Assembly: GCA_023375785.1 (NCBI GenBank)
Contig: SZWC01002422.1
Location: forward strand, 83,522-137,360
Direction: 5' to 3'
DNA from: Penium margaritaceum
Taxonomy: Eukaryota; Streptophyta; Zygnematophyceae; Desmidiales; Peniaceae
Length of the DNA: 53,839 nucleotides
Position 1 is the stretch's first letter. Every line of letters begins with the position of its first letter. The position numbers were made by a program, and so were the translations under genes. Of the stretch, positions 36,035-46,319 are shown in pieces. Below the pieces are notes generated by a model that was not told the DNA's origin, made no database searches, and saw only the letters and a list, made by a program, of their open reading frames with translations.

Positions 36035-38447
36035 CAATGAAACAATGGGAAGCGGAGTACGATGAGTTCTATTTTGGCATCAGACACACTCGCTGGTAGA
36101 GTGTCAAGAAGCTGACATAATTTTTGAACACCTTGGACACCTCATTAATTGTGATGAGACTGGCTTGTCTGAGAACAAGGAGTCCAGCAACACGGTGGTT
36201 CTTTGAAAAAACACGTCATGCGCATACTCTCTTGAAAGCAAGAAAAAACCACAAACATCCTGTTCCCCTCACAGTTGACCTTGAACTGTTTCTCCAGCAG
36301 CCGTGGGTGAACTTGAACCCACGCAGGGAATGCGAATCTGATATCATTGACTTTCACATTAGCGACGCTTTCCATTCAAAGAAGGTTAAAGATCCATGCC
36401 ACCTGTACCGGTCCTACCAGCGTACAAAGTGCATGGATGAAGCACAGAGGTAGTACCAACCGGTAAGATGTAAGCCGCTGTCTCTGCTTAGGCATGCTGG
36501 AAAAAGAACAATCACTGAGCTAAAAATTGTTGTGCATGCAAAAATTGATGGAACTGGCGGGGGTGAAGATGCAGGAGATCCGCAGGTACAAACGTTGATT
36601 GTAAGGAGAGTTTTTGGAATTGCGATCTTGCGCCTGCATTTTTTGCAGGTGGATATTGCTGATGGCGCTGGGAACAATGTTGCTACGGGCGCTGGGGCCC
36701 ATGTTACAGCTGGCGCTGGTGCTGGCGCTAATGCTGGCGCTGGCCCTGGTACTGGTGCTGGTGTTGGCGCTGGCTTAGTTGGTGCTGAGCGTGCTGTGGG
36801 TGCTGCTGCTACTCCATCCCGTGCCCCTATTGAAGGAGCCCAGAGTACTTCAGCAATGGGTCTCTATGCTGGGTTGGCCCAGGCGGCTGGTTCTAGCGTT
36901 GCTGATAACTGCGCCGTCACTGCCGCCACTGTTGCCACAGCTGCTGATGCTGCTGAAGCTGCAAACATTGCCACTGCTTACTTTGCTGCTGCGCCCAACG
37001 CACCCTCTTCGGGTGTTGGTGCTGGTGCATCCAGCGGTGCCACTTGTTTTTTCACTGTGGCACCAAGCTGTCTAGTCCAACCATCAGCTACCTTTGCACC
37101 AAATGTTCCCTCCACTCCCAGTGGTTCTGCCGAACCCAGAGGTGCTTCTGCACCGAGTGGTCCTGCGTCAACCAGTGGTCCAGCGGCAGCCTGTGGTCCA
37201 GCGGCAACCTGTGGTCCAGCGGTAGCCTGCAGTTCCGCGGCAGCTGGTGGTGCAACCGGTGCTGTTGCAGCACCGGCTGGTGTTACTGGAGGTTTTCCAG
37301 CTGCCGGTGTGCCAGCACAGAGTGGCCTCCTCGTAGCCTCCGGTGTTGCGGCATCTGCTGTGCCTTCAGAGGGTGTAAATGCTACAGGAGGTCCTAGTCT
37401 TGCAGCGTGGATGAATGAGGGGGCTGGTGCATCAGTTAGTTGCAATGCACCGTTCACTAATCCAGCAAGAACGCCCCTGGAATAGTGGAGGTAACACGTT
37501 GAGCATCTCGAAACTGCCCCCAGCAAGCACCGGAAGTGCGTACCCGTACTTAACTCCCCCGCTTTTGGTAACTTCTGAATATGAAATAATACTGGTTTTC
37601 TGATGCAGGTGAACTTAGCTGGTGCTTGTGTTAATTATGGAGAAGCTGTTAATCTGATTTATTCCGGTGATGACAAAGTGAACAAAGTAAGTGCATATTT
37701 CCATGTTCGGTTTTTGCTGCTGTTACATTGCAGTTGCTCAATTCGTCCTTTTTTTTTGGCAGGCCTTGCATCAGTTTGCCGATTACCAGACGGGTTTCAA
37801 CGACCTTGACGACTTAGCGTTTGGAGTGGAGGATCTTCCCCGTGCACAACAGCAAGTCGCGGAGAAATTGCCCAACCTTACTGAAGCGTCTGACGTCAAG
37901 CAAGGTGCAAACAGTTTATCTGAGGCCGCATCTGTTGTTTTGGAGATGGCTGAACAACTTGAAGTTTACACTGAAGAACTCAAGGAAGCCTGTAGCAACT
38001 GGTATAATCACGGCAAAGCAATAATCAGGAACATGAAGAAGCTCGCTGGACGTTGGAGAAAGCTTGCAACAAGAAGTATGTATTTTTCACCCCTGTCCTG
38101 TTTTTTTGGGGTTGAAAACTACCTCGTATTTATGACTTGTCAACTAGCACGGCATATTTACAACTAAATGTTGTGCAGATGATGTGTACCTTGAAAAATG
38201 GATCAAGGTGTGCAAAGCTCAGAGGAACACAACTAAGGTAAGAACTGGCTTTTGCAGCTTCTATTCTATTCTCATAATGTAGGATATCATCTGATAAAGG
38301 TGCTGTCCTTTCTAGCAGAATTTCTCGGAGGCATTACTTGGCTCTGTTGATTCTTTGGAGAAGGGAGTTCCAGCAGCTGAAATGCAAGATGAGAGGTCAT
38401 CACTGAATGAGGGTGGAACTCAAGCTGAGAAGAAGCGTAGCTACTAA
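36035..38447 (+). CDS. multi-exon gene of unknown function, Ala/Gly-rich with a helical C-terminal half
   Basis: Exons that join cleanly in phase: ..36585 | 36649-37485 region | 37609-37686 | 37763-38075 | 38179-38237 | 38319-38447 (TAA at 38445). Introns of 63, 76, 103 and 81 nt have GT donors (GTACAA, GTAAGT, GTATGT, GTAAGA) and pyrimidine-rich CAG or GCAG acceptors. First exon: basic/aromatic, with LTVDLELFLQQPWVNLNPRR and KVKDPCHLYRSYQRTK. Second: about 270 residues mostly Ala, Gly, Ser, Pro, with GPAAACGPAATCGPAVAC repeats. Last four: charged and helical (VEDLPRAQQQVAEKLPNL, VLEMAEQLEVYTEELKEACS), perhaps coiled coil. Problems: in-frame stops at about 36092, 36118 and 36451, and a stop at 37483 where the join to 37609 needs a frame change. 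It may be a decayed gene whose 3' half is intact. I do not recognise the family; convergence with a KDZ transposase relic suggests a transposon partner gene. Confidence 0.6.
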
Positions 38448-38717
38448 TGTGAGTACATTGATTTTCTTTTGTGTTGACATAACACTTGGTATTTGACATT
38501 GGCATTTCTCTAGCATATGTTTTTTGTGCTTTCTGCATCTCAGGAGAAGAAGAAGAAGGATAGTCAACCACCTCAGACAGTCGACAAAGAGAATTCTTGC
38601 CTTTACAGACCTGAAACATGAGGAAAATGATGCAGAAGTGGACTGGGAAACCGACATTCAATGACTGAGTTTCCGTTGTGCAACTGTTGTACTTGGTTAA
38701 ACAGGTAGAACTATTGC
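38448..38717 (+). other. probable 3' untranslated region of the multi-exon gene
   Basis: The stop at 38445-38447 is followed at 38449 by GTGAGT and at about 38543 by CTGCATCTCAG then GGAGAAGAAGAAGAAGG, so a further intron with a Lys/Glu-rich exon is possible, either as a 3' UTR intron or an alternative C-terminus. Nothing else recognised before the duplication at 38718. Confidence 0.45.
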
Positions 38718-39625
38718 CCTCGCAGATGAGGGCAATGTAAAATGGTATGGAATAGATGCGGTGGGATGGGATGGGATAAGATGGGATGGTTAGAGATGCA
38801 GTGTGCTAATGGCAAAGGTGAATGATCGTTCTAACATATCTTCAAGTTCAAACACGCCTATTTTGACATTGTGATGAATGTGGAATCGTAATGAGTTAGC
38901 ATGTGACAAAGTACAAGACCATACTCAATTTTTGAATGCACTCAACTTTGTGAACACTCAACTTGTGCATTCACTATCCACCTGTGTGACCTGTCAGCTT
39001 GAGATGAAAATATATGTAACTAAAAAATTAGTGATTCTTGTGTGTCGGTTCATATCAGATGATTTTTAATATGCTGCATAATTCATTGAATTTTTACAGG
39101 AACGTTCTCACCCTTTACATTGCACATTTCCATATTGTAAGAAGTGCTCCTTCCTATCGAGAATCATAATGCCATATGAAGTTGCTTCCACACTATGTCC
39201 TAATGCTTCAAATGGAACTATTACCCTCGTAGATAAGGGAAACATAAAATGATACTGAATAGATGGGGTGGGATGAGATGGGATAAGATGGGATGGTTCA
39301 AGATGTAGTGAGCTAATGCCATAGGTGAATGATCATTCTAACATGTCTTCAGTTTCAAACACGTCTGTTTTGACACCATGATGAATATGTAATCGTAGTT
39401 AGCTAACATGTTAACAAATGTGTATTCACTATCCGCCTATGTGAAAATAGATGTAGCTACAAAATCAGTGATTGTCAGAGGATTTGTAATATGTTGCATA
39501 TTTCCATCCAAATTGGAGAATTTTCTCACCTTTTGCATTACAAATTGCCATGTTGTAAGAAGTAGTCCTTCCTATGGAGAGTCATAATGCCATATGCATT
39601 CGTATCCACACTACATCCCAATGCT
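38718..39625 (+). repeat. direct tandem duplication, ~500 and ~400 bp
   Basis: Copy 1 (38718-39215) and copy 2 (39225-39625) align in order: CCTCG(C/T)AGAT.AGGG, GGGATGGGATAAGATGGGAT, GGTGAATGATC(G/A)TTCTAACAT, TTCACTATCC(A/G)CCT(G/A)TGTGA, TTGTAAGAAGT followed by CCTTCCTAT, and TCATAATGCCATATG. Copy 2 has deletions. It lies between the two convergent genes. Further right (39626-40104) I see nothing beyond the 3' flank of the minus-strand pseudogene. Confidence 0.88.
38763..38785 (+). other. G-quadruplex-type motif (copy 1)
   Basis: Four GGG runs at 38763, 38768, 38773 and 38783 separated by 2, 2 and 7 bases, satisfying G3-N1-7. The duplicate at 39265-39292 also has four runs (39265, 39270, 39280, 39290; loops 1-2, 7, 7). 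Folding is not shown, only the pattern. Confidence 0.55.
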
Positions 39626-40104
39626 GCACGAAAAACACTTCTAGTATTTGAGGTAGTACTAAAACTCAAGTTGTATGAAAGTTAATAGTTACTGGAACAG
39701 GAGATATGACTGAGGAAGTTGTCTGATCTTACTACGTTGGATACAGAAAAACTTGCCATGAGATAACTTCCACAGTCCCTCTGTATCCAACACCGTCATA
39801 GTTGATGTATCATTACATCAAGTTTTCCTCCATTTCAGAGAATGTGACATGCACATACTTTCCACCTGCTGAGGGTGGGGATGAATCTGAATTTTGTTGT
39901 CCTCATCCTCCTTTCCAAGCAAGTAATCTCTTCTGTTGCATCAGCATTGCGTCTTCATTTCCAAAACATTGGAAGAAAAATAATTGGAAGTACACTTTAA
40001 CTTTCAGGATTGTATAATCAATTGAAAAATTCGACCATGTCACTGTCAATCTAAGGCTCAGATGCTTCTGGATCTCTCCCAGAACCACCACCATCTACAG
40101 CTCG

Positions 40105-42855
40105 TCACCACCACCAGCTCCCAGAACCATTTACAATCCTCTCATGTGCACCAGCGGCACCAGTGGCCAGATTGCTTCCATCTTGGCCAGCACTATCACC
40201 ATCAACATTCCTGCCATCTTCACCAGAAACGACACCATCAACATCTCTTGCATCCTCATTGGCCTCATCATCAACCGCATTCCTGTCATCCTCCCACCCA
40301 CTGTCAACTTCATCCTCATCTTCATCTTCATCACCAACTTTTTCATCAGATAACACTATGGGCCTCTGTGCTGAGAAGTTCCGGACCATATAATCAACAT
40401 CACTGTCTGGGACACAGCCATAGATTTTGTTCTTGTTCTTTCTCAGATTCCAGCAGGTGAAAACAAAGAGTCTCATTTCCATGAGATTGGGAATGCATTA
40501 TGTTAAGCTTTGCAGAGAGAATTGTCAGATGTGTCTGATTGCTTGTTCGTTGGTTGATGTATTTACTCCCGCAAAGGAAAACATCAGTAAAAAAGGAAGA
40601 AAATGGTTTTTGAAAACATACACAGTTTTCAGGACCTTAACGATACTTCAGAACAGGAGAAGCAAATACCGCCAAGGTGAGTGTAAACGTCTGGGATGAA
40701 TGCAGGAGAACATCTATGCTTCATGAAATCTCTGTGGCCAAAGTGGAAGCAGTCACAGAGAAAGCGGGTTGACGAGACCAATGATGGCTGTCTTATAAGA
40801 GAATATGCATAGAGTTTGTATGCATTTTTGTACAACAAGTACTTCGGACGAGTCCTTCTGCAAACCTCGTCATCAAGGTGGTGAAAATGTCATTTGGGGA
40901 CTTGCCACCACTCATCACATGGAAGCCATAGATGATTAGATGCGGAAAAATAACTGTGAATATCCCCGCAGTAGCATTCTCAGGAGCTTCAGCAGCACAT
41001 TTTGCATCATGGTGAGCATGCATGCTTTTGCCATCATCACCTTCTGAATTCTTGAACCATAGTCTTGAAACCTTCACATCCCAGTGTCGACAAAAGGAAG
41101 TTGGGACTGGTTGGATTGGCTCATCACAATCCTGCACATTGGTCAATAATACTAATCAGTGTGTGACAAGGTGAATGTTTTACAATGCAAGTTTTGGAGA
41201 TTTGAGTTCAACTTACATTCATCACGATTTTGACATAGCGGTTGACCAAAACTAACACCTTCAATTGTGCAACAGGGACTATGCACTGGGCAAACTCCCA
41301 GTTCGCAGCATCCATGTTTACACCATACACCAGCAGAACCGGCGCTGTGTGACAGTCAACCACCTCACCCACAAGTAGCTTGTGGTCTACAATGCGTTGC
41401 CAACAAGATTAAGTCATCGTGGATGCCAACATGATAAAAGTGTGTCAATCATCAATGGCTTCACTGTGAATCAAGCACAAATCAGTTCCCCATGACCTCA
41501 AAGAGTACAAGTAGTCATCATACGGCAATCTTGTTGTATAGAACTGCGATCACAACCAGGACGCTTTAAGAAATAAAAGCGTCCTCATTGTGAGTGCAGT
41601 GCTTTGTTTGGTGCAGACAAAGAGCAAGTATTTGTGCGTTCCACACTTACAACTGTGCCGGTTTCAACTTTGGAATCATTGCTCGCTACTTTTATGTCTT
41701 CGACAATGGTTGCAAATATTGCAGCTATGCATGTTCGCAAACCTTGCACCAAAAGATTAAGATGCACATCAAGCACCACATCTTTCTGCCATTGGTGATG
41801 CCCGCTGCGTGTCAACCACTGACTCATCTGCCGGTCTATGACCAACCTCTTTGCAATCGGCCTTCCTCTCACCGCCTGCCCAGACATTGGTGTTGTGTTG
41901 ATTGATCAGCACTGCCCCGTCACAGAAGAGCATGTCCAGAACTTCTCCACAAACGTCACAACACGTTCTTAGACCTTCAACATCAATCACTTGAACAAAT
42001 GCCTGCATGGCTTTCAACAATGTTGTACGACATGAAAACTGAATGTTTTTCATTGCCCCCTGACAGAACTCCATGGCACCATGGATTGCCATGAGCGTTG
42101 AACCGTTGCAAGAAAACAACATGTCCCAGAGGAGAGCTGAGTGCGTGAAAACGGAAGCAGATGAATAGAGGAAAACACCATCTTCACGGCCATCCGGGAA
42201 TACAGTACACGGACAGTTGTCCATTCTTAAGTATTCAACCTTGATCTGCAAAACGGGATCAGATTAAAGCGGTCATTTTATGGATAAAGACTACTTGATT
42301 GAAAACACACACCATATGTGGAGCGTGGAATATAATCCGCTTACAATTTTAGCATCTTGAAATGCGTCATAGAGCTTGATGTCCTTGGTTTTCTGCACCC
42401 GAGGAAACAAAACATCAGGAGCTAAGAGTTCCAAGCACAACCGGGAAACACAGAATCTACTTACTTGTTTCCAAGAATGGCCGCACGGGCACAGGAACCT
42501 CTTTGGTGATGGTGCTGAGAGACAAAACCCGTCTCCCCAAGCCACATCAGCTAGTCGAGTGGCATCACCCGTATTTGAAGGCCAGCTTGGGTGCAATCCA
42601 TGAAGTACGTCGGCCTTCTGAAATGATCTGCTTGTGGCCACTGGCATAAACTACGCTCTTTTGAGTCATGCTCCTCCACAGCACAGTCACTTCCGGAACG
42701 GCAACTTCAACAAACAGGAACCTTGGCTGGAGGTGTTGCATCAGCTTCCCGGCACAAGCGTGTTGCTGCACTTTGCAGGCACCATTCAGCACAATCAGGG
42801 GACAGTGCCTGCAGAGTCCACAGGTTCCTCTTGCACTTTCCCGTGCCTCTATCAC
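40105..42855 (-). pseudogene. KDZ-family transposase, multi-exon, degraded
   Basis: Minus-strand pieces fit the RNase H-fold transposase core of the Kyakuja-Dileera-Zisupton group. In order: FLCPCGHSWKQ (exon ending 42465); KTKDIKLYDAFQDAKI (42345-42392); FPDGREDGVF, LLWDMLFSCNG and CCDVCGEVLDMLFCDGAVL (exon starting 42245), like the Cys-cluster module that accompanies these transposases; NWEFAQCIVPVAQLK (exon ending 41217); GIFTVIFPHLIIYGFHVM and IFTTLMTRF (exon starting 41131); YLLYKNAYKLYAYSL and TRFLCDCFHFGHRDF; VNTSTNEQAIRHI; LFVFTCWNLRKNK and an acidic tail to 40105. Introns 42393-42464, 42246-42344 and 41132-41216 have GTAAG donors and TGCAG acceptors. Damage: frame changes near 42615 and 40850, TGA and TAA after NEQA, and Asp-to-Lys in the normally invariant Y-D-N-A-C-K-L. 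DNA cut-and-paste movement would be the role; this copy is dead. Family motifs are from memory. Confidence 0.8.
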
Positions 42856-45183
42856 ACAAAAAAAAAAAATCCACCAGAACCTTCACCCTCCATCAAAGCC
42901 CAACCCAAAACTTTCTCACCATCTCAGGATGCTCTGACATCCAATATTGAATAGCAGGGATTGTCGTTTTGATAGTTACACACGGGAACAACAGGATTTT
43001 CCCTCCAACTAGCCTCTTTCAGAGGCCTCTGTAGATGCACTTCTGCCCACTTCTTGTGTACACAAGAACCACCACAGTTTCAGCGGACCCAAGTGCAATC
43101 AACTCCGCCACCCCAAGACAGCCACACATGCACATCAATTCCATACAGCACAGGTAGTTTTGGGAAAAGCAAGCACGGAAGGTGTGTCTTGTGTCAATCA
43201 TGATCAAAGTCAAGCACAATAGCACCTGAGTCGCTCAGTTCAACGAAAAATTGTGTCGTCTGCTCAAGATTCAAATTAGCTGAAAAAACATCACATTTAT
43301 CTCCGTTCTTCACTGTTGTAGGCTTTGGTTTCACAACATTCTGGTTTTTCCTCACATGAATCTCTTCAAAAACATAACGCGGAAGAATCCGCCACATGCG
43401 TGGTTAAGGACCTTTTTCCTGCACGAAGCATTTAGCATTGACTTTCTTTTCTCGTGTAGGAAAATTGGGATTCAGACTCAAAAAAAAAAAAAAAAATCAC
43501 TTGCAAAGAACAGTGACGCATGATTGTTCAGGTTGAAAGGATGCTCTCCCCCAGAGGGCTCTCCTTCAGCAGAGCGCTTGTTGCCGTTAGCAAAGGCAGG
43601 TTCAGCAGCTTCACCATCGTCCGGCCATCGACTGTCACCGGTATGAGCCAGGTTGGGTGTGGTTTGTTTGTGAAGCCCTTTCTGCATCATGCAGTGGTGA
43701 ACTTGCATGCGTCCCATTCACCACATGCACAAAATAATCCACCACAGTTTACTCACGGGGCTGAACTCTTTCAGGCAGAAACTTGGGACAGCGTAGCCTT
43801 GCAAGAAGTTCACCAGCGTTAGGTGCACAGTGCGGACAAAGTTTAAACGCCAGAATTTGCGTCCAGGTGTTGTTCTCTTCATCACAAAAGAACACAGGCC
43901 TTCAATGTCTGGAACCTTCAGCTTCAGAGTCAAACATATGTAAGTGTTCCAAAAAATCTCAGTTGTGACCACCAGTAGCATTGAAGCAAGTGGAAGAACA
44001 CAATGAAAGAAAATTCAACAGACCTGCAACAGTAGAACTGCATGTGACATGCGGCATGCTGATAATCTTGTTCTCCATCTTTGTCTCTTTGAGCGGTTGA
44101 GTGTCGACCCTTACACTCGTTCTTATTGCACACCCAGATTCCACCATTCTTAAGCAAACGCCTTGCTTCAGCCTTGTACCTTGTGCATCATTGTTTGACA
44201 AAATCTTTGGGTGGGAAAAGCTTGCAATGTGAAGTTTACAGGTTGACCAGATCTTTGAAATCACAATCTCTGCCTGTCTCTTTGTACATGTGGCAATGCT
44301 TATTCAAAGATAGATAGTTTGCAGCAAGGATAGCCATGTCAGTGGGCCATCTCACCAGTGATCGCTGCTGACCTGCTGGTGGGGCGCAGTTGAATTGCAC
44401 TCCCAAACTGGCTGAATGCTCCTCTGAGCATCCTCGCCTTGGTGGGGACATCTACTATAGAAAGCGACGTGTACAGAGAAATTAAAGTGTGGGGTTAAGA
44501 GACATAATCCATTATTGAATAGCAGAACAAGAGACCAATTTAAGAAAACACCTGCCATCTGCCAAATGAAACAAAGCAAACTTGAAAATGCAGCATGTAA
44601 TCGACATAAACACAATACTCCCAAGCTGTGCGAAGAAGTTTCAGGTTTGAAAAATCAACAAAGTAAACGATGATCAAGAGGTTTAAAAAAGTTACGAGAT
44701 GAGTTAGAGGGAAAACCAGTCTCATGCTGTGAGCACGCGAATTAGAACAAAGGCTGCCATCATCAACTTATTGCATCTATTGCATTTTCTTCTCAATGAT
44801 TCGCTTTGAACTACATTACAATCAAGGGCACAAACTCCTCCTGGACAAGCTCTGTGACTGATTTCATGGGAACCGGGAGCCATGTTCTAGTCTGAAGAGA
44901 GCCGACCAAGAACTTTGGAACGAGGACGGCCCACCTCAACGCAATAGAGGATCGCTACCACATGAACTTTCAACATCAACCTATGGTGAGTTCCAACTAG
45001 TAGTTGCCATGAAACGAAAGCAGGACCTATACCAAGACATTGAAGGAAAGAAGGTTGCAGGTCAACAGTCTTTACCTTATGCGGTGCCAAGAGCCGTGTA
45101 TCGCACGCTCCCCAAATAGGTCACACCCGGGTTGACAATGCGCTCAAACAACAGCCATGAATCAACTGAAATGGCTCCTGTAA
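42856..45183 (-). other. possible N-terminal exons of the KDZ pseudogene
   Basis: Upstream on the minus strand of the KDZ core. Exon-like pieces: 43194-43397 (KPTTVKNGDKCDVFSANLNL), 43959-44264 containing NGGIWVCNKNECKGR and HAACHMQFYC in one frame (Cys/His-rich), and 42565-42855 joined to the core. I could not confirm splice sites linking them, and no start codon is assured. A 17-A run lies at about 43479-43495. The rest of the stretch (44265-45183) shows nothing recognisable. Confidence 0.4.
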
Positions 45184-46027
45184 GGTTTTTTGGCTGAAGT
45201 GTTGCTACGTTGTCTATGAAAAGGTCCTGCAATGGCTTTTGCACACTTTCAACAAGATTATTGGGCCCTACAACGTCCATAACTGAATGAAGCGATTCCT
45301 GCACAAAACACTTATCCAGTGTGTCAAAGCTGTAGAAGGTTCTGTCTTGACTGCAATTACACTAGTGCATGTCCTACATTCTATACCAATGAATGAAACA
45401 TAGACCAGGAATCATTCCATTCAAATGTCCTACGACCACTGGCCCTTGTGAAAATGTTTGTAAAGTCACATAGGTCCCACAGTGGAAACAATCCAACGTC
45501 GTGGGAGGTTAAGTAATTTCACAAGTTCTGCTACGTCTGCAAAGCTTCAACGCTCTGCTGTGAGATTCCAGAACATTGTTCACGGAATACTATGCAGGAC
45601 TCAAGGAATAGTCTCCACTCCAACGATAAGTTGATTGACGTCGACGGACCTTTCCCTTCCGCTGCTTTGGCCAATGTCTGAAAAATCTGTAGAACATAAG
45701 CAAACTACTCAGTACTTCTGTCGGTTTGTGAAGAATGTGCTCGGTGCTAGGTGTCCGTGCATGCGCTCAAACGAATGTTCCTCCTCACTCGAGGGTTTTT
45801 GGACAATGTGTTGCTATGTCGTCTATGACATGGTCCTGCAACGTCTCTTGCACCCTTCTGACGAGATTATTGGGTCCTGCAACGTCCATAAGTGAATGAA
45901 GCGGGTTTTGCATGAACCACTTATCGATAGTGTCAAAGCTGTACTAGGTCCTGCCTTGACCAAGATTACACTTCAGCATGTCCTGCGTTGTTTACGGATG
46001 AATGAAACGTTGACGGGGCATCATTCT
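45184..46027 (+). repeat. two-unit tandem repeat, ~608-bp spacing
   Basis: 45184-45424 matches 45792-46027 in the same orientation: GTGTTGCTA(C/T)GT.GTCTATGA, GGTCCTGCAA, CAAGATTATTGGG / GAGATTATTGGG, AACGTCCATAA(C/G)TGAATGAAGCG, CACTTATC.A(G/T)TGTGTCAAAGCTGTA / TAGTGTCAAAGCTGTA. The GGTCCTGCAA word echoes the reverse of the GCAGGACC words in the array at 32895-35470. The 45425-45791 part lies between. Confidence 0.82.
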
Positions 46028-46319
46028 GTCGTGCAAGAGAAGAAAATGAAGGTCCTGAAAAAACAACCACGGCCACCAACCACAAAACACATACGCTGTT
46101 CATGAAAACCTAACGACACATGTCAAGCGATATCATCTTAAGTTTGACAACGTGGGACATGTCCGTGTTTGAACTGCTTTTTTTCCTTCTCTTGCAAAAA
46201 GCCAGGATGGAAAGCAGCTATATTAAGAAAAGGATAGTTCCAAAAAAACAGAAAAAAAAACAATGTAGGGAATACTAAGGTTGTCAACAAAACATATTTT
46301 TCAAGGAAAACTGGCAAGC

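Noticed and set aside
36978..37526. Ala/Pro-rich minus-strand frame opposite the second exon of the plus-strand gene
   Set aside because: Antisense shadow of the Ala/Gly-rich coding exon; the plus strand has the splice sites.
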